A model generated the notes under the pieces. The model did no database searches, was not told where the DNA came from, and saw only the letters and a program-made list of their open reading frames with translations. A program made the translations under genes and the position numbers. Shown here piece by piece: positions 30,452 to 39,892 of a stretch of DNA of 53,809 nucleotides (the first letter of the stretch is position 1; each line of letters opens with the position of its first letter). Origin of the DNA: Obelidium mucronatum (lineage: Eukaryota; Chytridiomycota; Chytridiomycetes; Chytridiales; Chytriomycetaceae); assembly GCA_025765595.1 (NCBI GenBank), contig JAIVFH010000189.1:1-53809 (forward strand), read 5' to 3'.

Positions 30452-31800
30452 TCACTCTCCATCTTCTCCATCTTCTCCATCTCGAGAATGATCATCATCC
30501 TCGGCATCCGAAACATTGTTGCGTGCTTCATTGCTGAGTGCATTTGCTTGAGCTTCAAGTTCTGCACTTGTGTCATTCAATGAGGAGCCATTCTCTTCCC
30601 CACGAGCAATTGCACAAAGTACCCCCGTTCTTAGGTCTCTTACATCCATCAACAGCCCATCAGCTTCCTGCTGCAGGTTGACCAATTGTGCCGAAATGTT
30701 TTCCGTGTAAACCAACAAGTCTTTCAGAGACATAAGATTGCGCTGGTTCCGCCCAACAGCAACTCCGTTACGCCGTGGAAAATCTTCTAAAAGTTGTCGT
30801 GAACAAGGGGCAAAAGCATGGGAAAGATGGACTGGAGGACCAGCATCAACCAACGATTCTAGCTGAGCAAAGTTTTGCATACAATGCGAAGCCCAACAAT
30901 CCCAGTCAAAAGTATAGGCTTTGTATCTATCGGCACGATCAATGTTGGAGGACCAGCATTAACCAACGATTCTAGCTGAGCAAAGTTTTGCATGCAATGC
31001 GAAGCCCAACGATCCCAGTCAAAAGTATAGGCTTTGTATATATCAGCACGATCAACGTTCTGGTTTTTTTAAAACTGCAGCAACTGCAGCTTCATACAAT
31101 TCCTTGCTTGTGATATTGTAAGAGTGCTTGATCAAATGGAACGTAATTGAATGTCCAGGAGCGCGTTTTTCATTCAAAACTTCAATTGTTAGTGAGTTCA
31201 ATAGTCCCAGAGCATCCTTGGAAGAGTCTTGAGTCCATTTGAGAAAGTGAGAAAGGTCAGCAACAGAGATGGAATTGCGCTGGGTATTGGCAAGACTGAA
31301 TGTGCATTTGCCATCAGGAGTCGTGGGGGGGATGAACAAGCACCCAAGAGCTAATCCAAGGGCGACAGTGAACCAAAAGCTGTTGCAGGAAGTTGTCCAA
31401 TGACTTGCTGTTGATTGTGAACAACGGCGCAGTGATGCTTTCTTTTTGAGCACGTGGAAATGGCTTGACAACCCAATTGAATAGTGTTTGAAAATATATT
31501 CGATTGATATGGAGTTTCAGTTGCTGTAGTGATTTCAACGGCACCAGATGGCTCAGAAGTTGGTGGGGCAGCAGGAGCACGTGCTGGTGCAACAGGAATA
31601 CGTGAAGGCCCAACATTACCAGCATTCACTGAAGATTGCAAAGCTATTAAAGGGACTACAGGAGTTGCAAGTCGAGTCTCTTCTGCTACAGATGGTTGCA
31701 TGGCCAGAGGTTGTTGTGCTCTGGAAGTTTGCTTTGGCTTGGGACCGCTTGACCCACCCGTCGTGCTGGCTGCAACTCTTCTCTTGCCTTTAGAAGGCAC
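30452..31800 (-). pseudogene. Partner gene of the DD34E transposase (copy 1), frames broken
   Basis: It starts MPSKGKRRVAASTTGGSSG at 31,800, with a Pro/Ala/Thr-rich disordered region (VAPARAPAAPPTSEPSG). It continues in other frames (FPRAQKESITAPLFTINS; RNSISVADLSHFLKWTQDS; SITFHLIKHSYNITSKELYE). It ends with a helical segment (NLMSLKDLLVYTENISAQLV, EADGLLMDVRDL) and an acidic tail (DDDHSRDGEDGEDGE) at 30,452. The position, opposite and tail-to-tail with the transposase, mirrors N's partner, but I see no clear sequence similarity beyond a disordered start and acidic stretch. A 113-bp internal tandem duplication also disrupts it. Confidence 0.5.
30834..31059. repeat. 113-bp tandem duplication inside the partner gene
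   Basis: Units 30,834-30,946 and 30,947-31,059 share GGAGGACCAGCAT, AACCAACGATTCTAGCTGAG, GCGAAGCCCAAC and GTATAGGCTTTGTAT with few differences. The mirrored copy is at about 49,034-49,258. Confidence 0.88.
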
Positions 31801-31988
31801 TGGCGTTGTCGAAATGGGGGCAGATGGAAGTATGCCTTCGGCCGGGTTGTTTTCATGATTGCATCACCAAGAAGAGGCTGTAGCTGTATGATTCAGCCAC
31901 GTATCAAAGGCTACAAACGTACTTACGCAATGGCGGAGATTTGGATGTCCTAGAGAGTGTTGTTCTGTTGCTATCGTGATCCGGGGGA

Positions 31989-32294
31989 TTAACGAAGGAT
32001 TTCTGGCCGGCTGAATTTCAGCCGGGAAAGTGTCAAGGAAAACTGCTTGGAGATGTGATCACAGATGGCCCTCATGCGGTTGTTGCTGTCATCTAGTTTG
32101 ACTGCGGACTTGTACCTATGTAGGAATGGCTTGACTTTCCTTAACTTGTTGGCCAGCACAACTACCGCTCTTGCTTCATCTATGAAGGACATGTTGGTTA
32201 TTTTTACTTTTGTTGTTCTGTGCATTCCAGAATGCCACCATTCTTTGCAACTCATTTTTGATAAGTTTGCGTTCAGCCTGATGGGGAAAACCAA
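31989..32294 (-). CDS. Short unknown frame next to the A2 junction
   Basis: 101 codons, identical in both cargo copies (also 47,796-48,101): SKMSCKEWWHSGMHRTTKVK, IDEARAVVVLANKLRKVKPF, SRLKFSRPEILR. The composition is protein-like (regular hydrophobic spacing), and it could be the 5' exon of the adjacent partner gene. No family recognised. Confidence 0.35.
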   Translation of the reverse strand: MVFPIRLNANLSKMSCKEWWHSGMHRTTKVKITNMSFIDEARAVVVLANKLRKVKPFLHRYKSAVKLDDSNNRMRAICDHISKQFSLTLSRLKFSRPEILR

Positions 32295-32419
32295 CTAATC
32301 GCGATCAAAGCGACGCTCTAAGTCCAATATATTGGCAATAAACAAACCTTTAATTGTGTCAGAGGGTTTTGCATTATTGCATGTGGTGATATCACTCTCT
32401 CTTTGATCCCACTTTGGCC

Positions 32420-33659
32420 CAGCCCGGGGTCCGAGCGGCACGCGCAATTTGGGGTCCGATTCGGGCCCTATTCGGGGTCTGATTCGAATCGGACTGAGAG
32501 CGATTCGGAGCCTATTTGGCCCCAATTGGAGCACCAGTATGAATTCTGATTGAAAAAAACGCGTTTTTTCATTGCTCCTAATCGGATTTTTTGCTCCTAA
32601 TTGGAGCGCTACTAGCGTTTTCATTCCTAATAGCAAACCAATTGGACCCATTAGGAGCCCTAATGGGGTCATTAGGAGCCCTAATGGGGAGTTTTCCCCC
32701 GATAATGACCCTTCGCACCGGTGAACATAAAACAACCAAGAACAAATTATTCCGCTGCATGATGCAGACTATAGCAACTCTACTTTCCATTGCAATATAA
32801 ACTTTTAACATAATTATCAAATGAAAATTTCCTCAACTCTGCACTTGTACATATTTCCATCCCCATTAAAATTTCATGGCAAATTTTTTTCCCATCATCA
32901 ATTTTTCACCCTGCATGTTTATTAACAATTTTAATACGTGCCTGAGAGAGAAAATTTAAAATTTATCACACAAGCCTAACTTTGAATACTTGCCTCAGCA
33001 GATCATCTTCAAAGTCACTGCCATTTCTAAACTGCTCTATGTCAACTTATATTAATTCTTGATTGCATGCAAACATAGCTACTTATTTGGTAGTGAACAA
33101 ATTCATGATTGTGAATTCTGAAGCATTAATTAACTTGATTTGAAATCAAAAGGTAGCTCAGTCAGATAGAAATAACAATGGAATAATAATGATTTGTAAC
33201 ATATGTGTGACACAAGTTTGTATTACGTCATTCATTAAACCCATTGAGAACACTGGGCGACAACTTTTTCAATTTGAGTGAAATTTTTGGCAGAAAATTT
33301 CAGGATGAAGGCTCAGAAAAATTTTCTGATGGCTTCAAACCCCACCAGATGCACAAAGTTTTTGAGATTTGGAGTCCCAACAGGGATCCTAGTAGGACCC
33401 CTAGCCGCGTTTGACTAGCTTTCCAACTAGGACTATCAACGCGCTATTAGCGATGGGCTGAAAAAGCCGTTAGGAGCTGTAAGTCCAATTGGAAGCGCAT
33501 TTGGAGCTCAATTGGAGTCCGTTTGGAGTGCCGTTAGGCCTAACAGACAGCCTAGTCCGATTCGGAGTCCGAATTGGGCCCTAGTCGGACTCCGAATCGT
33601 TTTCCAAATAGGAGTCCGAATAGGGTCCGAATCGGGAGTGCCGCTCACTATAGTACGTG
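32420..33659 (-). mobile_element. Element A, copy 2 (complete, 1,240 bp)
   Basis: Ends are CAGCCCGGGGTCC + GAGCGGCAC (32,420) and GTGCCGCTC...TATAGTACGTG (33,659). Word arrays occupy about 32,435-32,700 and 33,365-33,640; the core is AT-rich and non-coding. Flanks are CTTTGGCC on the left and CCTGACTC on the right. It is nearly identical to copy 1 except for a small deletion in the array. Confidence 0.9.
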
Positions 33660-33667
33660 CCTGACTC

Positions 33668-34022
33668 CTAATTGGTTTATTAAACAAGACGTTAACCGAT
33701 TATAAAGCAGACCACCTCCAGATACAAATATCCCAGATGTTCCAAAGAGTGGAAAACAAGGGAGAGACAAATTTGCAAGCAACAGAAAATGAAAATTGAA
33801 AGAAACAGAAAGGGAACAACTCACCATATTCAACGGGTGACGCAAAGAAAATCCTGAAGCATTGTCCATTCCATGGGAAGAAAGACTGGCAACATCCTGA
33901 AACGCATGTTATTGGCCAAGCGTATGAGATAAAATCAAAAGTGGTGAATCTCGCCATACTCACCAGTCAAATTGCCCATATGGTGAAAAGTGCAAGACCG
34001 TATTTACTAGAAAGATGCAATT
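33668..34022. other. Unassigned 355 bp between the composite unit and a word array
   Basis: A minus-strand frame (33,700-33,963; MARFTTFDFISYAWPITCVS) is hydrophobic and Phe-rich, but no family is visible. This is the original right flank of the composite insertion, so its partner flank should be the sequence left of 19,957. Confidence 0.35.
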
Positions 34023-34196
34023 GGGGATGCGGGCCAGACCTCGAGAGTCGCGATACCAGTTGCGTCACAAGCCGCTTGCGACCTGCTGACGAGCCGCTGG
34101 CGGGCCGCTTGTAGGCCTGCTGGCAGGCCGCTCTGTACCTTTTTATGTGGGGCACGAGCCGCAAGCCACTGGTTCACAAGCCGCTGCCCCCCCAAC
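34023..34196. repeat. Beta word array, second locus
   Basis: Variants of AAGCCGC, GACCTGCTGACGAGCCGC and GGCAGGCCGC, beginning CAATTGGGGATGC and ending CCACTGGTTCACAAGCCGC. It aligns with the arrays at 24.9-25.1 and 39.25-39.43 kb and precedes the same AATGTATTAAATAAGGAA sequence as repeat B. Confidence 0.8.
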
Positions 34197-34305
34197 CATC
34201 ACTAAAACTCAAGAAGAAATCACAAAAAATGTATTAAATAAGGAAAACAGCTGTTTATTATTAATAAATAATTAAATAAATGGAGAGTAAATAAATGCAC
34301 ATTGC

Positions 34306-35526
34306 TCAACCCAAAGCTTGCAAAACTGATTCCCTTATCTTCCGATTGCAATCTGTGGCATCGCGATTAATGTTGAACCCACTTCTCCACCACAGTGCTT
34401 CCCACGAACCTGTCCTGGTTGCCCAACTCGCTGTTCGCGTTCCATCTGCCAGAATCAGTGAGATTCTCTGCTTTCTAGTATCTGCCTCCGCTGCCAACTC
34501 CTCTGCCTCCACAAATCGTCGCTCGCCTGAATGCCAGCCACATCCTGGTACCATGTTTTTCATGCTTGAACATGGAAACAATTGCCTCCCCATGCACGGC
34601 TGGGATCACCACGTTTTGATCTGGTACACCGCTAGCCATACCCAGGCAGTTCCGCGTCTTCCTCATCCACCACAACAGTGAAGTTAATCCCAAAGGTTGA
34701 ATTCTTGCTGTCCAGGTGGAACTTGAAGCCCCCATTGTTTGAGCACGCAAGAAACGAGGACGTGAAGATCCCAAAGATGGGATCACATGTGGTTGCAACT
34801 TCCTATTGGTCTCGTTTTCGTAATTAGAAGGTGAGCGCTAAACTATAAGAAACACATACCTTTGTAATGTCAGCCACCATCTCAAACGCCTCCCAATGTA
34901 CCAGAGACTCCACAACGCCTGAAGGCCCTCAAAGTGGGGCAGCAGCTCTGGCTTGATGTTCTCCTTTCCAAACACTGCCAGCCTGTTTGCTACCTTTTTG
35001 GCATGTTCTTTCACCTTGACAGACGCTACAACCGCCGGGTAGTGTGGGTCCTTGATGCCGTCTGCAACTCCAGTCCAGGAGCACAGGTTGATGACACGCA
35101 TGTTGCAGCGTGTCTTCACCTTCAGCTGCGAGCGTCAGATTATTGCGGCAAGATCGCGGATGTGCGGCATGGCGACCTTGAGTATAGGGCCGCAGCTTGA
35201 TTCTAACAGCAATCTCAATCTTTTTAGCAATGCTTGACCGCAACAAAACCAAAAACCCCCTCACCTCCCTGCAACAAGCTCTTCTGTGTTTTGACCGCAC
35301 ACAAACGCCTGTCCCTTGGTTCTGTCATCCAACACTCGCAGCTCTGCAGGTTTTGTTGCTGAAAATGTTTAACAGCAACCACAGCAAAAATAAAAGTATT
35401 GGCCCACCAACCTAAAACATCAGCGCGGCTCAGTCCCTGCTCAGACATGTGCTTCTGGCGTTTCAGCATCTGGTGTACAGTGGTGGATGCCACGTTTTCG
35501 TTTGTTGCGCGTTTTGTCCATTGCAT
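34306..35526 (-). pseudogene. Unknown multi-exon gene with an in-frame TGA; oxygenase-like HxD segment
   Basis: Starts MQWTKRATNENVASTTVHQM at 35,526. Splicing gives ADVLGELRVLDDRTKGQAF, QNTEELVAGR, then SSCGPILKVAMPHIRDLAAI, a TGA at 35,135-35,137, and continuation in the same frame (RSQLKVKTRCNMRVINLCSW, ANRLAVFGKENIKPELLPHF). A later exon reads CSNNGGFKFHLDSKNSTFGI (HxD near 34,710) then NFTVVVDEEDAELPG, after which the frame is lost although VVIPAVHGEAIVSMFKHEKH follows in another frame. HxD with a downstream His is the metal site layout of 2OG-Fe(II) oxygenases, but no cofactor Arg or other signature is certain. It is divergent from the gene at 35,677. Confidence 0.4.
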
Positions 35527-35676
35527 TAATAGATAAATAAATAAATAATCAAGTTAACGCAACAATACCAAGGTAATTTATTGAATCAAATTATTCCTAG
35601 CATATCAACGGCTACAAAGCTGTAATAAAGTATTCTCTGGTTTGCTGTGTTCTCCCTCATCACTTTGACTTGAAGA

Positions 35677-36741
35677 ATGCGACGCTCAACAAGACAACGC
35701 CAAGCCGCCGCTGCTGCCTTAACCAAACATACAACCGCGTCAGCCTCTCCTATTAACTGGATCTCTGCAATTAGAGCGTGTCCTGCTGCTCCTGCTGAGA
35801 TCTTTGCGGCTCTTGATCAAATTGAGCAAGTGCTCTTGGATTGCAGCCGCATCTACACCCTGCCAGACTGCAACCTGGATCTAAAGCGATTGGAATCCCT
35901 CCTGCTTGCCTATCCTGGCAAGATTCTATTCGTACCATCCCCCAGTATTCCTGCAGATTGCTTGACGTCAGGGGAGTATTTCCCCACAGCCTGCTGCCAT
36001 AACAATCAACCACACAAAAGGAGATTTATTTCTGGGTTTTTTGATCCATTGGAGCAATGGGAGCTGCAGCATGCAGCGTTTTCCGCTCCAATCATGTTGT
36101 GTCAACCCATCAGCCACTACTGCCACCCCCCCCCCCCCCCCCCCCTCAATCAGGACTATGGAACAGCCATCAACGTCCTCCTTCAATTACCCCCTGGTGC
36201 TTGTCCCCAGCAACCCTACAGCCATCATCCCTACCCTTAATCCCCTATCTCTCGCTCAAGCCATGGCTTTGGAGGTGGGCCCATCCCACATACACAGCAA
36301 GGATCTGCTTTGTAAAGAGGCCTGGTGATCTCTCCATCGTACCTTCTGGTTACCCACATGCTGTGATCACAGTCTCAACAAACAAGGACGCGACATCCAT
36401 CATGGGTGGCGTGCAAGTCATCTTTCCAAGGGACTACCTGTATGTTTACAAATACAATTGCGCCAGCAAGCACACGTTCTTTTGGGGGAACACAAATGTT
36501 AAGTACCACTACTATATGGTTTGATTTTAATACTGCTCTACTATCTTCAAGAGCAACAATGGTAGTTGTCAAGAGTTGCAAGGGGACTTGCTAAGTATAG
36601 AAGAGTATAGCAATTGCAGGTTTGATGGTGTGAGGGATGCAGTAGTTAAGATGGTGCCAAGTTGGCAGTGCAGGGTGATGCTAGAAGAGTGGCAGCAGCC
36701 AAAGCAGCAAAGCAAGGCATTGCAAAAAGGGCAGGCCAAAG
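35677..36741 (+). pseudogene. Unknown gene with a cupin/JmjC-like tail, interrupted by element A
   Basis: It opens MRRSTRQRQAAAAALTKHTT, then NWISAIRACPAAPAEIFAAL and CNLDLKRLESLLLAYPGKIL. A C20 run (36,126-36,145) falls in the frame. After a frame change the tail reads RPGDLSIVPSGYPHAVITVS (about 36,320-36,380), then SIMGGVQVIFPRDYLYVYKY and a stop near 36,523. The PGDL-IVPSG-PHAV motif resembles the second half of JmjC/cupin barrels. The end of the gene (to GGCCAAAG at 36,734-36,741) is cut by A copy 4. Its missing 3' end sits at the start of both cargo copies (32,412 and 47,671). Function is not established. Confidence 0.4.
36126..36145. repeat. C20 homopolymer
   Basis: Twenty consecutive C inside the frame of the 35,677 gene (encodes a Pro run). 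Length error is likely in sequencing. Confidence 0.9.
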
Positions 36742-36926
36742 CACGTACTATAGCGAGCGGCACTCCCGATTCGGACCCTATTCGGACTCCTATTCGGAAA
36801 ACGATTGGGAGTCCGACTAGGGCCCGATTCGAGTCCAATTGGGACTCCAAATCGGACTAGGCTGTCCGTTAGGCCTAACGGCACTCCAAACGGACTCCAA
36901 TTGAGCTCCAAATGCGCTTCCAATTG
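36742..36926 (+). mobile_element. Element A, copy 4 (left 185 bp only)
   Basis: It begins CACGTACTATAGC + GAGCGGCAC at 36,742 directly after GGCCAAAG, the same 8 bp that follows the right end of copies 1 and 2. It continues through the left word array to CGCTTCCAATTG and is cut at the LINE poly-A. Confidence 0.85.
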
Positions 36927-39053
36927 TTTTTTTTTTTTTTTTTTTTATAATAACATGAGCTGTATTTTGTAATAAACACTTTGTCGAACTGCTAATCCCC
37001 CTCCAATTTCTTAAAACGGTTTAACAAGACCCGGCCCCATTTACTCTATTCCCTTGCAGACCTCCCGCCTACCAACGCTACGACCCCGACTTGCAATCCC
37101 AATCATTTCCTCCCTCCCTCATCCTCCCCACAACCCCGCACTTATGACTTGGCTCTTGATTTCCTCCTAGGGGGGCGCTACTGCCCCTAAGGTACTTGAT
37201 GCTAGGTGCGGCTTGCACCTGCCCAGGGATTCATTCCCTCTTGCGCGGCTGTTGCTTCTTCATTTTCATCGTCCTCTGGTATATCGAGTCTCTTCCTTTC
37301 CATTTCTATTCCTTCTCTGACCCCTTCCAGGGTGATCCTTCCTTTTCTCAGGTCTTTGAAAACTCTGTCCTCATATTCTTCAAGTTCTTCTAATTTCCTT
37401 TTCAGCCTTTGTTCTTTTTCTCGGTCATCTTGGTCACTTTTTTCCTTTGGTAGTTGATTCTCATTTGCTTCTGTACCTTTTCTTGATTCCTGGTTTTGCT
37501 TAGGTTGGTATTCAAATTCTTCATTTTTTGTGTAGGCGCTCATGTATTTGCTGGAGGTGGTTGTCCATCCAGGTTGTATTTTTTTTAGTGCCTTTTCTGT
37601 CTTCAATGAGGATTTTGATTGCTTTTTTGATCCTTCCCATCCTCCCGGAGCATTCGTGGTTTCCAGTTGGGTTCATGGCCCCTTCGCATAGTTGACATAT
37701 TGTCTCTTTTTTAATTTTCGTGTTTTTGGTTGTTCTTATTTCTTTGGTTTCTGTTTTGTTCCTTGGTCCTTCCTTTTTGGTTGTTTTTTCCTTCCTCTTG
37801 TTCTTGGCCTTCTCTGTGATTCCACAGGCAATTTCAAATTCAATTGTTTTCTCATTTCGGTATTTCCAAATCTTCTCCTTCACTTGGTATCTCAGTTCTT
37901 TCCATGCCTGGATGATGATTCTTCTGGTACTTTCTGTTTTCTGAACGCCACATTTTTTAATGCAGTCTTGGGTTACTTTAGGAATTAGTCCATACCCTGC
38001 TACGTGTTCAAATGAGAATCTGTCTGTTTCATTGTTTATGAGGTCTGTTTCTTCATCTGTTTGCTGAGTCACTGGTTGTCCCATCCAGTTTCTAAACCAC
38101 TTGTTCATTTTCTGTTTAATTTCTTCTTGTGTCAGGTTGTGTTCCTTTTCTGTTTTCCCAATCAGTATTGGTTCAATCTCCCCTTCCATGCTGGTTGGTT
38201 GTTGGGGATCTTGTTTGTCTTCTTTTTGGCATTCCTCTTTGATTGTTTTACTCAGTGAGTTGATGAAGTTGGACATGATTTCTTCCCTGATTTCTTGCAT
38301 TGCTGTGCAGTTCCATAAGTGTTCATTGGTTTCTTCCTCGTCAGACAGACATACCCGGCAGCATCCATCTGGGTATAGATCTTGGTGTCTTCTTCTCATT
38401 TCTTTTTGGGTTGGTAGTTGTCTATGCATCGAGTTAATCAGGTACTTTCTGTAATGGCTGTGTTTCTCACTGGTGAAGAGTGATGTTACTTTGTGCCCAC
38501 ATTGGACAACAGTGAATGTGAGTCCTAGGTCTATTTTGTCTTGGAGCTCTTTGATGTGTTTGTGTTTGGGTTGCTCGACCCATTCCAGGTGTGCCGCTAT
38601 CCTTGTGATTTCTTTTAGGTTGTTTCGGTATGCTCCTTCAATAAGATTTCCATCTGCTTTGAGTATGAATTGGACGTTGGATTGTGCATGCATATTTTGG
38701 GTGAGCATTGGCGCTGTGTGTCCCCCATTGGCGTCCCTGTCAGCTTGCTCATTTCCTATTTCTCCACTGTGTCCCTTTGCGTGTTTGACTTCTGGAAGTT
38801 GTGTTATTCCTTCTCTTCTTCTTTCTTTCATTATTTCGCAGGTAATTGCTGTCGACATTACGTTGGCTTTCTTGTTCAGTTCTCTAGGGTGTATGTTGAA
38901 GTTGAGTTCTTTTAGTCTTTCGTACGTTCCAATAACGGCCATGTTATCAATGTTGATAGTGTTTTGATGTTTTCCACATCCTAGGAGTGCTGCGTTCATT
39001 GCTATGTGTTCCGGGTTGGTTGAGTTTGCCCATCCTTCCAGTTTGAACAACAT
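36927..39053 (-). mobile_element. 5'-truncated non-LTR retrotransposon (LINE), RNase H and C-terminal region
   Basis: A minus-strand frame of 510 codons (39,053-37,521) begins inside an RNase H domain (PEHIAMNAALLGCG with the Glu; INIDNMAVIGTYERL with an Asp; VKHAKGHSGEIGNEQADRDA). It continues with a zinc-knuckle-like CRVCLSDEEETNEHLWNC and a basic tail with a CxxC (CQLCEGAMNPTGNHEC). A shifted frame (37,606-37,202) continues with Lys/Glu-rich sequence, so one frameshift is likely. The 3' end is an A20 tail (T run at 36,927-36,946). No target duplication can be matched because the two flanks come from different elements. Confidence 0.85.
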
Positions 39054-39425
39054 TCAGCAGATGAAGCCGACAAAAGTCCAGGACCAGAACCACCAAAAGC
39101 CAAAATCAGAGTCACTCTTATTGTGGCCAAGTTGACAAAGCTGCTTGTTGAAATTCTGTATGTGCTGTATCGGAAAGACCGCTATGTTTTCGGTAAGCGG
39201 ATCCTTTCTTCCGCTGTTGTTTCCTCAAATCCTCTGAGTATTAACTTGAACCAATTGGGGATGCAGGCCGGACCTCGCGAGTTGCAATACCAGTCGTGTC
39301 ACAAGCCGCTCAAGGGCCGCTTGCGACCTGCTGACGAGCCGCTAGTGGGCCGCTTGCAACCTGTGCCATGGCCTGTTGGCAGGCCGCTCTGTACCTTTTT
39401 ATGTGGGGCGCAAGCCGCAAACCAC
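39054..39425 (+). mobile_element. Tail of a second X2 copy plus beta word array
   Basis: 39,054-39,195 repeats X2 exon 3 (from CAGCAGATGAAGCCGAC to the GTAAGC donor), followed by the same intron start and the beta array (39,255-39,425). This is the left part of the permuted cargo unit. It ends at the K2 insertion, and its continuation (repeat B) resumes at 45,783. Confidence 0.85.
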
Positions 39426-39892
39426 TGTTTCACCACGTACTATAGCGAGCGGCACGCGCGATTCGGACTCCGATTCGGACTCCGATTCGGGAAACGATTC
39501 GGAATCCGACTAGGGTCCGATTCGAGTCCGAATCGGAGTAACCCCGAATCGGGCTCCACTCGGAATGGCCAATAGGGCTATTGGCGCTCCTAGCCGCCTC
39601 CTAATGGAGTCCTAATCACTTCTCATTAGGAGGAAACTACTTTTTCCTGCAATTTGAGCATTGTCCTATTAGGAGCTACTCAGTCCTATTAGGACGACTG
39701 ACTAGGACTTAACAACCTATGAAAATAACTGTCAACTGCAAAACACTCTAAAAAAATTCCCAAAAATTACAAACCATCTGAAAAAATTTAAAAAAATTGC
39801 AAAAATACAAAATTAAAATTTCAGAATTTTATGATATTATAGTTAAAATTAATCATAAAAATTTATCAATTTTTCAAATAAACCTCTGGCTA

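Larger units (their letters stand above)
19957..33667. mobile_element. 13.7-kb composite unit bounded by two A copies, with 8-bp target duplication
   Basis: The left outer end (CAGCCCGGGGTCC at 19,965) belongs to A copy 3 and the right outer end (GTACGTG at 33,653-33,659) to A copy 2, both in minus orientation. CCTGACTC lies immediately outside each end (19,957-19,964 and 33,660-33,667). The inner ends of the same two A copies have different flanks (CCTCAAAC at 24,270; CTTTGGCC at 32,412). This is what is expected if the outer ends of two A copies mobilised everything between them. Cargo in plus coordinates: A3 (with element N), repeat B, word array, X2, X1, KDZ pseudogene, DD34E pair, A2. 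Confidence 0.75.

Noticed and set aside
34306..36741. Firm TET/JBP or JmjC annotation for the two genes of this element
   Set aside because: Only partial motifs are visible in broken frames; without a profile search the family cannot be named.
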